This document shows positions 54,265 through 64,000 of a stretch of DNA of 64,000 bases, in pieces. The stretch comes from Sepioteuthis lessoniana. Lineage: Eukaryota; Mollusca; Cephalopoda; Myopsida; Loliginidae. A model generated the notes under the pieces. That model searched no databases and was not told the origin of the DNA. It saw nothing but the letters and a program-made list of their open reading frames with translations. The stretch's first letter is position 1. Each line of letters opens with the position of its first letter. Both the position numbers and the translations under genes were made by a program. The DNA is taken from contig OY757917.1 in assembly GCA_963585895.1 (NCBI GenBank), forward strand, positions 101,054,301 to 101,118,300, given 5' to 3'.

Positions 54265-56037
54265 TCATCATCATCATATCGTGCTGGCAGCACGGATATC
54301 CCTGACCCTCTCTCGCCACTCCTCCCTATCGTTCATCGCCCTTGGTAGGTCTTCAGGACAACAACCTGTATCCTCACATATCTGCTGAATGTACGTTCGA
54401 GCTGGTCGTCTTGCTTTTGCGCGGCCATGTGTGGGGATCCATAAGAGTACATCTCTTATGAGTTCATCTCTGCTTCTCCAGCAGTGTCCTGCATGTCTGG
54501 TTCGTCTAACTTGGATAGTTTTCGTGATAGGGGGCAGGTGGCCGTACAGTTGGTGTCTTGTGGGGTGTTGCTGCCAGGTCTTGTTCAGGATTGCACGCAG
54601 CATTCTTGTGTAATTGCCATCTAGTTTCTTCTCCAGTCGTTTTGTTAGCGTCCATGTAGTGCATCCATATAGCAGTATCGATGTGACCGCTGCCTGGAAG
54701 AAACTGCGTTTCATTTTATCGGTTAGGTCTGATTTCCATATAATCGATAGCCTATTGTTAGCTGTCCATGCTTTCGTTAACCTCGTTTCGATGTCCTTTT
54801 CAGTTGATTCGACGCTGCTTCCTCGGTATGTGAATTTGTCTACTAGTTTAAGTGGGGTTCCTTCTAGAGTGGAGATGTCCCCCGTTTGGTTATAGCACAT
54901 ATATTCCGTTTTGTGTGCATTAACATGGAGGCCTATGCTTGCTGCTGCTCGTTCCAAACTATGCAGAAGTGTTTCGGCTTGGTCAGGTGTATTTGCCAGT
55001 AACGCTATGTCATCGGCGTAGTCGGCGTCGGTAATTGTTGTTGCGGGGTATCTTCTGCTTCTTCTCTTCGTCCGTTCGAAGCCATTCTCTTTGATTTTGT
55101 CAATCGATGTTCTAAGTACGTAGTCTAGACAAATGATAAAGAGGTACGGGGCCAGCGTGTCCCCTTGTAGTACTCCTGCTACAATGTCAAAGTATTCTGT
55201 GTCTCCATCCGGTGATCGTACTTTTACTTTAGTGTTTCTATAGAGAATCGTTATTGCCGCTACGGTTTCTTTAGGTATGCCGTACGCTTGTAGGATTTGT
55301 TCCATCTTTTCTCTGTGAATGGAGTCGAAAACCTTGGTAAAGTCGACAAATATTAATGTCGCTTGTAGGTTCTTTGCCCGTACACCTTCAAAAATTCTGC
55401 GGATGGTTAATATTTGTGAGGTCGTGGATCTATTTCTTCGGAAGCCATTTTGGTTTTTTCTAAGTATGTTGTCGATTTTGGGTTCTATTCGGTTTCGTAG
55501 TAGGGCATTGTATATTTTGGCAGCTATGGATGTAAGTGTTATGCCTCGGTAGTTTTTGGCTAATCCGAGGTCCCCCTTTTTAGGGAAGGGGAGTATGCAT
55601 CCCTTCATCCATCTATCTATCGGATTTTGATTGTATACTGCGTTGCAGTGTCGGAGCAGTATGTCGTCGAATTGTCTGGTCTTCCATACTTCCGGGGGAA
55701 TTTCGTCCAGCCCTGCAGCTTTCCTATTTTTAATTTTTCTGAGAACCGAGTCGAGTTCTTCTTGTGTGAACGGTCCTAGTTTAATGTCTAATTGTTTGCT
55801 AATTATTCTGGTGATTGGTTCATGCGTTATTTTTGGTGGGTTTCCAAGTAAGTTTTCGAAGTGCTGTTTCCACAGTTTTATTCTTTCTTGTTGGTTTGCT
55901 GCTTTAAGTTTTGCTTTGGCTGTGTTCTTTCTTCTGCTCACTTCGTTTATTGTTTGCCAGGCTATTCTAGATTGTCTATCTTCCACCGAGTCTCTAATCT
56001 TATCTATCTGATTTTGAATGTATTCTGTCTGTTCCTA
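54265..56037 (-). mobile_element. RTE-type LINE, 5'-truncated, long open frame
   Basis: Element body from the (ATCATC)n 3' end at 54265 to about 56037, where the frame meets TAG and similarity ends. It lacks the N-terminal apurinic endonuclease. No clear target duplication was found. It belongs to the same young subfamily as the copy at 60131. Confidence 0.8.
54274..55986 (-). CDS. RTE-type reverse transcriptase (partial polyprotein)
   Basis: 570 codons without a stop; the frame continues upstream to about 56031 (EYIQNQIDKIRDSVEDR), so the annotated start is arbitrary. RT landmarks by residue: NGFRRNRSTTSQI 180-192, motif A FVDFTKVFDS 213-222, motif B GVLQGDTLAP 271-280, catalytic YADD 323-326, then the family-specific C-terminus with LYGCTTWTL, GHLPPITKTIQVRRTRH and GRPARTYIQQ. 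The enzyme copies LINE RNA into the nicked target. Motif A has Val where the other members normally have Ala (TKAFD), and LGSS reads RGSS, so activity is doubtful. The endonuclease domain is missing by 5' truncation. Confidence 0.85.
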   Translation of the reverse strand: MEDRQSRIAWQTINEVSRRKNTAKAKLKAANQQERIKLWKQHFENLLGNPPKITHEPITRIISKQLDIKLGPFTQEELDSVLRKIKNRKAAGLDEIPPEVWKTRQFDDILLRHCNAVYNQNPIDRWMKGCILPFPKKGDLGLAKNYRGITLTSIAAKIYNALLRNRIEPKIDNILRKNQNGFRRNRSTTSQILTIRRIFEGVRAKNLQATLIFVDFTKVFDSIHREKMEQILQAYGIPKETVAAITILYRNTKVKVRSPDGDTEYFDIVAGVLQGDTLAPYLFIICLDYVLRTSIDKIKENGFERTKRRSRRYPATTITDADYADDIALLANTPDQAETLLHSLERAAASIGLHVNAHKTEYMCYNQTGDISTLEGTPLKLVDKFTYRGSSVESTEKDIETRLTKAWTANNRLSIIWKSDLTDKMKRSFFQAAVTSILLYGCTTWTLTKRLEKKLDGNYTRMLRAILNKTWQQHPTRHQLYGHLPPITKTIQVRRTRHAGHCWRSRDELIRDVLLWIPTHGRAKARRPARTYIQQICEDTGCCPEDLPRAMNDREEWRERVRDIRAASTI

Positions 56038-56257
56038 TGGGAGTTATGTGTGTCTGTTTGTAAGATATGCTCACCGTAAGTACGAAGGTAGGTAACATTA
56101 GACATAGACGCATATATGCTCACACACAAACGGAGACCGATATATACATAGATGCCTTTTCAAAAATATATAAAATAATTGAAAATTCTTTTGTACATTT
56201 TTTAAAACTAAGCTTATTGCTTTATTACCTTTTATACATTATATGGAGCATACAGAA

Positions 56258-56515
56258 TGTGTTTGTAGTGTCATGGTGATCATCGTAGGAAATAGACACA
56301 GCGGCTTGAGTTCAAATCTTGGGTAAGGCTGTTTGCAATTCATATAGCATCAATACCCTTTGGAAAGGTATGTATCCAATTACTCTCCCTCCGACTATAT
56401 ACATATATATATATATATAGTAGGGCAGACTTGACCCTTTAAACTTTATGGAAACTAGCTTAGGAGAAGAAAATCTCTGAATTCAAACCTGATGAACTTT
56501 GCTAAAAAGATTGAT
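56258..56515 (+). mobile_element. SINE family A, diverged
   Basis: GTCATGGTGATCATCGTAGG head, GAGTTCAAATCTTGGG, body ending AATTCAAACCTGATGAAC; a TA tract has grown inside at 56400-56420. Confidence 0.7.
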
Positions 56516-56516
56516 A

Positions 56517-56625
56517 GCTCTGTGTAGACACAAGATGTACTCTATAAGACCTGTCGGAAGCGATGAATGATAGAGACGAGTGGCGAAAGAAAGTCAGTGA
56601 AATCCGTGCTCGAAGCACGACATCA

Positions 56626-56632
<7 letters not shown>
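56517..56632 (+). pseudogene. RTE-type LINE, last ~35 codons
   Basis: GACCTGTCGGAAGCGATGAAT through GTGCTCGAAGCACGACATC encodes DLSEAMNDRDEWRKKVSE-like residues and ends in ATCATGATATATA, joining a TA tract. Confidence 0.75.

Positions 56633-56693
<61 letters not shown>
56632..56693. repeat. (TA)n(TG)n microsatellite
   Basis: TA then TG. Sequence 56700-57220 shows nothing recognisable. Confidence 0.95.
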
Positions 56694-56694
<1 letters not shown>

Positions 56695-57221
56695 AAGTTA
56701 GCATCCCAAGTAACTTTACAACCATTTTTGATAAGGTTTGCAAAAATGTTAAATGACCATGAATAATTCAACAAGAAATAACAGTGTTCTTTTACCAGTT
56801 TTGTAATATTCTCTTTACCAGTATTTAGCTGAAAACCCTTTTATCTTTCTTTATACCAAAACGTAAGAATTAACTTAAAAGAGAATCATGTAGTTTTTTT
56901 TTGTATACGATAAAAACCAGCAAATGAAAAAAGCTGCCTGTACGTACTTAACTGCATTTTTGCTCGACATCATAAACCCCCCCACACCTTTGTGTTGCCG
57001 AAAGAATATTTTATTTATTTGTTTCTACATCTCCATCATTTATTTATTTATTCATTTATTTACTTGAGACAACATCAACACCTGTAATGCGTGTAAATTA
57101 ATTACGCGATCCAGATGGAAAATGTCGCACCTTGTCCATCAACAATTTATATCCCAGCCGACAAATAGTTTTTCTTTTCCAATTGTTTGACCAACACCTG
57201 TTCACTTTTTAGTTAAAAATA

Positions 57222-57225
57222 CCCG

Positions 57226-57265
<40 letters not shown>

Positions 57266-57317
57266 TGAATAGAGTAAGATAGACTGACAGATATCAATAG
57301 TCAAAGAGAGAGAGAGA

Positions 57318-57357
<40 letters not shown>
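57222..57357. repeat. (ATAG)n and (AG)n microsatellites
   Basis: ATAG 57222-57263 and AG 57305-57357. Confidence 0.95.
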
Positions 57358-57364
<7 letters not shown>

Positions 57365-57832
57365 TGGCTTCGTTTTGTTATACGGCACATCAACAATTGT
57401 CGGTTACTCAATTCCAAATCCTGTTTTTACATTAAATGTATGATTTGTAAACACATTTTAGATACACACAGTTAAATAATCAAACAGTTCTATTTCAAAC
57501 AATTCAATTTAGCATGTCAACAAAGTTAAATGGTTTCAATTATTGCTATGTACATATAACAATTCAGTTATTTGTGTACATACAATTAAACGATCAAACA
57601 ATTCTAGTTGTAACAATTCAATTTAGCATAAGTCATTTGTTTACACTCATAGATAGATATTTGACCCATAAATAGGACGCTTTCAGGTACTACCACTCTG
57701 GGTCAGAATGGGCTTGAGGGTAATGTCAATGAACGGGTACTTCGCATGACAGGAATCTCACCATCAGGGGTGGGTCTTACTCCTCTGCAGGAATGCAGCT
57801 AGTGTATTCTACAGCCCCAGCCAACTGGGCTG
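57358..57832 (-). mobile_element. Composite element, reverse
   Basis: Arm B reversed (TTATACGGCACATCAACAATT), 71-bp-type repeats, arm A reversed 57655-57832 with an internal deletion (CGCATGACAGGAATCTCACC) and ending CCCCAGCCAACTGGGC. Confidence 0.7.
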
Positions 57833-57835
57833 AAA

Positions 57836-57877
57836 AGAGAGAGAGACAGAGACAGAGACAGACAGACAGACCCTTAA

Positions 57878-57947
<70 letters not shown>

Positions 57948-58188
57948 ACATACATATGAACAGACTAAGATAGATAGATAGACAGATAGATAGATATGAA
58001 TAGAGTTAAATAAATAGACGGATATGAATAGTCTAAAATTGAATGAGTGAAAGGGAGAGAGAGAGGGGGGATTAAAATACATATGTAGATAGATATGAAC
58101 ACACTGAAAAAGAAAGATAGGTGTGAATAAATTAAGATAGATAGATAGATAGACAGATAGATAGATAGATAGATATTATTAGAACAAA

Positions 58189-58222
<34 letters not shown>

Positions 58223-58225
58223 TAC
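57836..58225. repeat. GACA/TA/GA/ATAG microsatellite cluster
   Basis: (GACAGA)n 57842-57870, (TA)n 57877-57924, (GA)n to 57946, then ATAG blocks at 57970-58000 and 58135-58220. Confidence 0.95.
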
Positions 58226-58950
58226 ACAATCTCAATGTAAGAATTTATACTAAAGCCAATTTAAGCTATTAATTTGCCGAATGATTTTACTTTTACAAAT
58301 TCGAACCGATTTGGGGTTTCTAAAAGGACGTACACGAAAAGCTCAAAAGAATATCGTTTTTTGTCTTTGTTTTTGTTTTTGTTTTTAAATGAATAAAGCA
58401 AAACGACTGAAGTCGAATACACCGACTGCATCTCTGCAGATAGGTAAGAACCTCCCACCGAACACTAAACCATTTGATGGTGAAGCTCCAATCCTGGACC
58501 TTTGGGGAAAATTGGGTACCCCTTCATTGCCATCGCTTCTGGGTTCACCCTGACCCAGGGTGGTAGCACCTGGCAAGGTCCTATCAACAAATGATTGATG
58601 TTTAATTGAATTGTTTGAAATAGAACTGTTTGATCATTTTACAGTGAGTAAACTAATGATTGAGCCTTACTTGAATTGTTAGTGATACATAGCAATACTT
58701 TGAGTCCTTTGACTGAATGAATAGTGTTAAAGAGAATTATTAGTGTTAGATAGCAATTCTCGTCACCACTTCACCGTTTGCAAACAAATGAATAATGCTG
58801 AATAGAGTAATAAGTGTTTGATAGCAATAATTGAAACTATTTAACTGTGTAGAGATATTAGCAATACTTGTATGCAAACAAATTAGTTCTATTTAATTTA
58901 AAATTGAATTATCAACAAACTATACACTTACAAATCATATATTTATATCC

Positions 58951-60130
58951 ATTTAACTGTGTGCAAACAAATAATCAATAGTAAATAGAAGTATTTATGT
59001 TGTATGGAAATACTTAAAACCATTTAACTGTGTGAAAACAAATAATCAATAGTAAATAGAAGTATTTATGTTGAATGGAAATACTTGAAACCATTTAACT
59101 GTGTGCAAACAAATAATCAATAGTAAATAGAAGTATTTATGTTGAATGGAAATACTTGAAACCATTTAACTGTGTGCAAACAAATAATCAATAGTAAATA
59201 GAAGTATTTATGTTGTATGGAAATACTTAAAACCATTTAACTGTGTGCAAACAAATAATCAATAGTAAATAGAAGTATTTATGTTGTATGGAAATACTTA
59301 AAACCATTTAACTGTGTGCAAACAAATAATCAATAGTAAATAGAAGTATTTATGTTGTATGGAAATACTTAAAACCATTTAACTGTGTGCAAACAAATAA
59401 TCAATAGTAAATAGAAGTATTTATGTTGTATGGAAATACTTAAAACCATTTAACTGTGTGCAAACAAATAATCAATAGTAAATAGAAGTATTTATGTTGT
59501 ATGGAAATACTTAAAACCATTTAACTGTGTGCAAACAAATAATCAATAGTAAATAGAAGTATTTATGTTGTATGGAAATACTTAAAACCATTTAACTGTG
59601 TGAAAACAAATAATCAATAGTAAATAGAAGTAATTATGTTGTATGGAAATACTTGAAACCATTTAACTGTGTGCAAACAAATAATCAATAGTAAATAGAA
59701 GTATTTATGTTGTATGGAAATACTTAAAACCATTTAACTGTGTGAAAACAAATAATCAATAGTAAATAGAAGTAATTATGTTGTATGGAAATACTTAAAA
59801 CCATTTAACTGTGTGCAAACAAATAATCAATAGTAAATAGAAGTATTTATGTTGTATGGAAATACTTAAAACCATTTAACTGTGTGCAAACAAATAATCA
59901 ATAGTAAATAGAAGTATTTATGTTGTATGGAAATACTAAAAACCATTTAACTGTGTGCAAACAAATAATCAATAGTAAATAGAAGTATTTATGTTGTATG
60001 GAAATACTAAAAACCATTTAACTGTGTGCAAACAAATAATCAATAGTAAATAGAAGTATTTATGTTGTATGGAAATACTTAAAACCATTTAACTGTGTGC
60101 AAACAAATAATCAATAGTAAATAGAAGTAT
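58951..60130 (+). repeat. 71-bp satellite array, left part (about 16.6 units)
   Basis: Unit begins ATTTAACTGTGTGCAAACAA and ends GGAAATACTTAAAACC; successive ATTTAACTG starts at 58951, 59022, 59093 and 59164 give a strict 71-bp period. Units differ at a few recurring sites (GTGC/GTGA, TATTTATG/TAATTATG, TGTATGG/TGAATGG, CTTAAAA/CTTGAAA/CTAAAAA). Confidence 0.95.
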
Positions 60131-60923
60131 AAAGGTACCCCGCAAAAACAATCACGGACGCCGACTACGCTGATGACTTGGCGTTACTAGCGAATACGCC
60201 TAATCAAGCAGAGACACTACTACATAGTCTGGAACGAGCTGCAGCTGGCATTGGCCTACATGTCAATGCAAACAAAACCGAATATATGTGTTACAACCAA
60301 ACGGGCAACATTGCCACACTAGACGGAGCCTCTCTGAAACTAGTCGACAAATTCACCTACCTAGGAAGCAGCGTCTCATCAACCGAGAAGGACATCGACA
60401 CACGACTGACGAAGGCATGGACAGCTATCGATAGGCTCTCGATCATATGGAAGTCGGACCTAACAGATAAAATGAAACGCAGTTTCTTCCAGGCAGCGGT
60501 TGTGTCGATACTGCTATATGGATGCACCACATGGACGCTTACGAAGCGGCTGGAGAGGAGGCTGGACGGAAATTACACAAGAATGTTGAGAGCAGTATTA
60601 AACAAGTCCTGGCGACAACACCCCACGAGACACCAACTATACGGACACTTGCCCCCCATCACAAAAACTATACAAGTTCGACGAACCAGACACGCGGGAC
60701 ACTGCTGGAGAAGCAAGGACGAGCTCATAAGCGATGTACTCCTGTGGACCCCCACTCATGGATGTGCAAGTGTGGGACGACCAGCACGAACTTACATACA
60801 GCAGCTATGTGAGGACACGGGTTGTAATCCTGAAGACCTGCCGGAGGCGATGAGTGATAGGGAGAAATGGCGAGAGACGGTCAGGGATATCCGCGCAGGC
60901 GGCGCGACATGATGATGATGATG
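60131..60923 (+). mobile_element. RTE-type LINE, 5'-truncated, inserted in the 71-bp array
   Basis: Body runs from AAAGGTACCCC at 60131 to the (GATGAT)n tail at 60910-60923. The array stops at AGAAGTAT and resumes at ATGTTGTATGG, so the only change to the host unit is loss of TT; no target duplication. A young insertion, later than the array's expansion at that point. Confidence 0.9.
60133..60912 (+). CDS. RTE reverse transcriptase C-terminal part, open
   Basis: Open from 60133 with no stop until TGA at 60912 (260 codons). It enters RT just before motif C: YADD at 60166-60177, then AHKTEYM-like NANKTEYMCYNQ, LGSSVSSTEKDIDTRL, LYGCTTWTLTKRL, GHLPPITKTIQVRRTRH and GRPARTYIQQLCEDTGC. Motifs A and B and the endonuclease are missing because of 5' truncation, so it is not a working enzyme. 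It is very close to the 54274 copy. There is no promoter or own start codon; the first ATG in this frame lies downstream. Confidence 0.85.
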   Translation, partial: RYPAKTITDADYADDLALLANTPNQAETLLHSLERAAAGIGLHVNANKTEYMCYNQTGNIATLDGASLKLVDKFTYLGSSVSSTEKDIDTRLTKAWTAIDRLSIIWKSDLTDKMKRSFFQAAVVSILLYGCTTWTLTKRLERRLDGNYTRMLRAVLNKSWRQHPTRHQLYGHLPPITKTIQVRRTRHAGHCWRSKDELISDVLLWTPTHGCASVGRPARTYIQQLCEDTGCNPEDLPEAMSDREKWRETVRDIRAGGAT

Positions 60924-61945
60924 TTGTATGGAAATACTTAAAACCATTTAACTGTGTGCAAACAAATAATCAATAGTAAATAGAAGTATTTATGTTGTAT
61001 GGAAATACTTAAAACCATTTAACTGTGTGCAAACAAATAATCAATAGTAAATAGAAGTATTTATGTTGTATGGAAATACTTAAAACCATTTAACTGTGTG
61101 AAAACAAATAATCAATAGTAAATAGAAGTATTTATGTTGAATGGAAATACTTAAAACCATTTAACTGTGTGAAAACAAATAGTCAATAGTAAACAGAAGT
61201 ATTTATGTTGAATGGAAATACTTAAAACCATTTAACTGTGTGCAAACAAATAATCAATAGTAAATAGAAGTATTTATGTTGTATGGAAATACTTAAAACC
61301 ATTTAACTGTGTGCAAACAAATAATCAATAGTAAATAGAAGTATTTATGTTGTATGGAAATACTTAAAACCATTTAACTGTGTGCAAACAAATAATCAAT
61401 AGTAAATAGAAGTATTTATGTTGTATGGAAATACTTAAAACCATTTAACTGTGTGCAAACAAATAATCAATAGTAAATAGAAGTATTTATGTTGTATGGA
61501 AATACTTAAAACCATTTAACTGTGTGCAAACAAATAATCAATAGTAAATAGAAGTATTTATGTTGTATGGAAATACTTAAAACCATTTAACTGTATGCAA
61601 ACAAATAATCAATAGTAAATAGAAGTATTTATGTTGTATGGAAATACTTAAAACCATTTAACTGTGTGAAAACAAATAATCAATAGTAAATAGAAGTAAT
61701 TATGTTGTATGGAAATACTTGAAACCATTTAACTGTGTGCAAACAAATAATCAATAGTAAATAGAAGTATTTATGTTGTATGGAAATACTTAAAACCATT
61801 TAACTTTGTGCAAACAAATAATCAATAGTAAATAGAAGTATTTATGTTGTATGGAAATACTAAAAACCATTTAACTGTGTGCAAACAAATAATCAATAGT
61901 AAATAGAAGTATTTATGTTGAATGGAAATACTTAAAACCGTTTAA
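60921..61945 (+). repeat. 71-bp satellite array, right part (about 14.4 units)
   Basis: Same unit and phase as the left part. A unit carrying both GTGAAAAC and GTAATTATG followed by CTTGAAACC occurs at 61660-61730 as it does at 59600-59660. Confidence 0.95.
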
Positions 61946-62099
61946 CTGCGTGCAAAAAATGAGTTCAGGCTTGTTTAATAATGTTATCAGCAAAATGCGT
62001 TTACAAATCATATATATCTAATATATCTGTATAAAGAGGGTTTGGTATTAAATCACCTACAATGGTTGATTAGCCGTAAAATCAAACCAACCTTCCATC

Positions 62100-62335
62100 T
62101 TGTCTATCTCATACAGGCGCTCAAGACATGCTGTGAAATGCTAATGAAGTAAGAACAAGCTGAAAAGGTCCTTTTGGACTCCTACACATTGGCCCATTAG
62201 AGTTGTCGATTTGTGAAGACCTAACATTCAACAGCACTGTGAAGATATTAAGTGCCGTCTGGATAGATAGGGATGGATTGCGAGAAAAAGTCACTGGAAT
62301 CCGAAATGCCGGTACAGCTTGATGATGAAGACTGA
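62100..62335 (+). pseudogene. RTE-type LINE, old C-terminal fragment
   Basis: Words such as CAGGCGCTCAAGACATGCTG, TTTTGGACTCCTACACATTGG and the TTGATGATGAAG end match the LINE 3' part at low identity. Sequence 62340-62660 is unassigned. Confidence 0.55.
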
Positions 62336-62664
62336 GATTGTTTTAATTTTTAAAAAATCATTTTTCCCGGTTGTATTCTGAGAGCTTTCATATCACAGAG
62401 TTTTTGTCTTGTGGATGTGCAGGAGTGGAGATTTTGGTGGTGGGATGCATTTTGACGGACATGGGGGTTGAACGTTACTCAATCAGGACTTCGTTTTGGT
62501 CACTTGTGACAGTTGACTTGACCTCTGGGGGTAATAACCGAAAGAGATTATCATACGTTACCGTTCGATAAAAAAAAGAGACGATTCCACATCCATCTGG
62601 AGGAAGGGCCGCTTGCTCCTTCTGTTGTGGCGTATAAAGAAATTCAAAAACGAAACGAAACGAA

Positions 62665-62699
62665 ACGACTCTCTCTGTAATATGAAATGCTTTTATTAT

Positions 62700-62746
<47 letters not shown>

Positions 62747-62931
62747 GCGATTCCCTTTACAATATGGAAAACTTCTATTACACTTTCTTTCTCGCTCTCT
62801 GCCTCCCCTCTCTCTTTGTCTCTCTGTCTTTTTCAATAATTCTCTTTATAAAATGCTTTCATCACTGTCTCTCTCTCTCTCCCCGTTCTCTCTCTCAATA
62901 ATTTCCTTTACAATATGAAATGCTTTTATTA

Positions 62932-62995
<64 letters not shown>

Positions 62996-63150
62996 CGCAA
63001 CAATCCCCTTCACAGTATGAAAGCTTTTATTACTCTCTCTCTATCTCTCTCTCTCTCTCTCTCTCTCGCTTCTCTCTCTTTTTCAACGATTCTTTTTATG
63101 AAATACTTCTATCAATCTCCCCTCTCTCTCTCTCACTCTCTCTCTTTCTA
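62665..63150 (+). repeat. CT-rich minisatellite, about six units
   Basis: A (CT)n block alternates with a ~40-bp unique motif of the form TTTACAATATGAAATGCTTT. Motif starts near 62672, 62753, 62842, 62903, 63007 and 63087. The array is imperfect with 60-105 bp spacing. Confidence 0.8.
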
Positions 63151-63154
63151 AGAA

Positions 63155-63780
63155 GTAAGAGACAGACTGCCCGCTTTGGAAATTGGGTTTCGAGACCATG
63201 AGGTGCAGCTGGATTAGAGCAGCATTCATTTGAGTCGGTAATGAAAGCTGCTTCAGCTTCTGAGTATTCTCCCCTGACTGAAAAGACGCACACATACATG
63301 CACACAAGCAAATGGGAAGCAGCATTGTGGATGTGAAGTAAGGCGGATGAGTCAACAGCGCTCTTCACCTGATGCTGAGCAGACGAACCACACGGGTCAA
63401 CCGCCAGGATCAAATAGTTCAGTCAGGAAACTACAGCTATTCATTTATAAGGGTGGCGTCTATTGATGAGGTAAAAATACAGCCATCGAAAGATTACCAT
63501 GACTCTCATTCAAACTATATATATATATAATATGAATAAAGAATGCGCAATATCGGTAACAGAGCATATGCAGATCTAAATTAGGATAGTGTAGACACAG
63601 AGTCAGTGGTGCTTTTTTGTCAATGTAATCATGACGTTTCGACAAAACGGGTATTCCAGTATATAAACGGATAACCACCACGTGGGAACCTTTTAGCCTG
63701 GTGATCACATGGATAAGAAACTAAATGATTGATTGGTTTGGTTACTTTATTTAATGCCATATAAATCTTCGTGGGTTATC
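63155..63780. other. Unassigned, mostly unique sequence
   Basis: More balanced base composition than its surroundings at 63155-63430; frames of 80-105 codons on the minus strand run out of the CT tract and are not convincing. A SINE-like tail (TTTAATGCCATATAAATCTTC) is at 63745-63785. Confidence 0.3.
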
Positions 63781-63785
63781 TAATC

Positions 63786-64000
63786 CTATTTACCAACCCC
63801 TCCGCTCGGGCAGGATATGACACAAGATTAATTTTTTTAAACGGAGTTTAACAGGTTTGAATTCAGAGTTTTCCTTCTCCTATTCTAGTTGCCTCAACAA
63901 GACTGAAGAACCCAGCCTGTCCTACTATTTACCCATAGCTGGAGGGAGAATTATTGGATTCATACCTTTCCCAAGGGTATTAGTGTTATGTGAAATGCAA
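63786..64000 (-). mobile_element. SINE family A, reverse, runs off the window
   Basis: 3' end CCGCTCGGGCAGGATATGAC through TATGTGAAATGCAA at the window end; the tRNA-like head lies beyond 64000. Confidence 0.85.

Larger units (their letters stand above)
58400..62090 (+). mobile_element. Composite element with satellite-expanded middle
   Basis: Arm A at 58400-58590 (GACTGAAGTCGAATACACCG ... CACCTGGCAAGGTCCTATC), degenerate repeats to 58950, clean 71-bp array 58951-61945, then AAATGAGTTCAGGCTTGTTT and arm B at 62015-62090 (TTGGTATTAAATCACCTAC). The order arm A - repeats - arm B is the same as in the 0.5-1 kb copies, so the array is that element's middle, amplified. Confidence 0.75.

Noticed and set aside
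58951-61945. CRISPR-like array
   Set aside because: Units are contiguous 71-mers with no unique spacers, in a eukaryotic repeat context.
62920-63201. 93-residue Ser/Leu frame
   Set aside because: Translation of the CT-rich minisatellite.

Overview
This is an A+T-rich, intron/intergenic-like stretch of a eukaryotic (metazoan) nuclear genome that is almost entirely transposable-element debris, satellite-like repeats and microsatellites. The mix (several tRNA-derived SINE families, RTE-type LINEs, restriction-like-endonuclease LINE tails sitting in TAA microsatellites, Penelope-like elements with a GIY-YIG nuclease, DD34D mariners, Tc1/Tc3-like DNA transposons, long TA/CA/CT/GATA tracts) suggests an invertebrate, most plausibly a mollusc such as a cephalopod. 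That is inference from repeat content; no gene here fixes the species. No bacterial operon, CRISPR array, rRNA or intact functional tRNA gene is visible.

The dominant component is one unnamed family, called here the composite element. It has a conserved ~230-bp head (arm A, beginning near GCCCAGTCGGCTGGGGCTG), a variable middle of degenerate 54- to 71-bp tandem repeats, and a ~60-bp tail (arm B, ATTTGGCGTTAAATAACC... ending in ACCAA-rich sequence). Its copies lie in both orientations, often nested in one another, several with 9-13 bp target duplications. In one copy (about 58400-62090) the middle has grown into a clean array of about 31 units of 71 bp, and a 5'-truncated RTE LINE has landed inside the array.

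Layout. 0-9 kb: composite elements, tRNA-SINEs of families A, B and C, and two LINE tails. 9.18-9.38 kb: the only segment that looks like a possible host coding exon. 10-16 kb: nested composite elements, a probable solo LTR, a tandem array of arm B. 16-24 kb: SINE split by a solo LTR, RTE scrap, Penelope-like fragment between inverted repeats, mariner. 24-30 kb: microsatellites, MITEs, CT-rich tract. 30-33 kb: degenerate Penelope-like element on the minus strand. 33-44 kb: nested SINEs, LINE tails in TTA tracts, hairpin, second mariner. 44.5-46.5 kb: mariner joined to a LINE ORF1 with zinc knuckles. 47-54 kb: microsatellites, composite elements, Tc3-like end. 54.3-56.0 kb: the longest open frame, an RTE reverse transcriptase. 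56-64 kb: composite element with the satellite array, CT-rich minisatellite, SINE running off the end.

The coding sequences are selfish-element genes and nearly all are broken; they do not form a pathway. Positions of repeat boundaries are by eye and good to a few bases where a target duplication is cited, otherwise to tens of bases.
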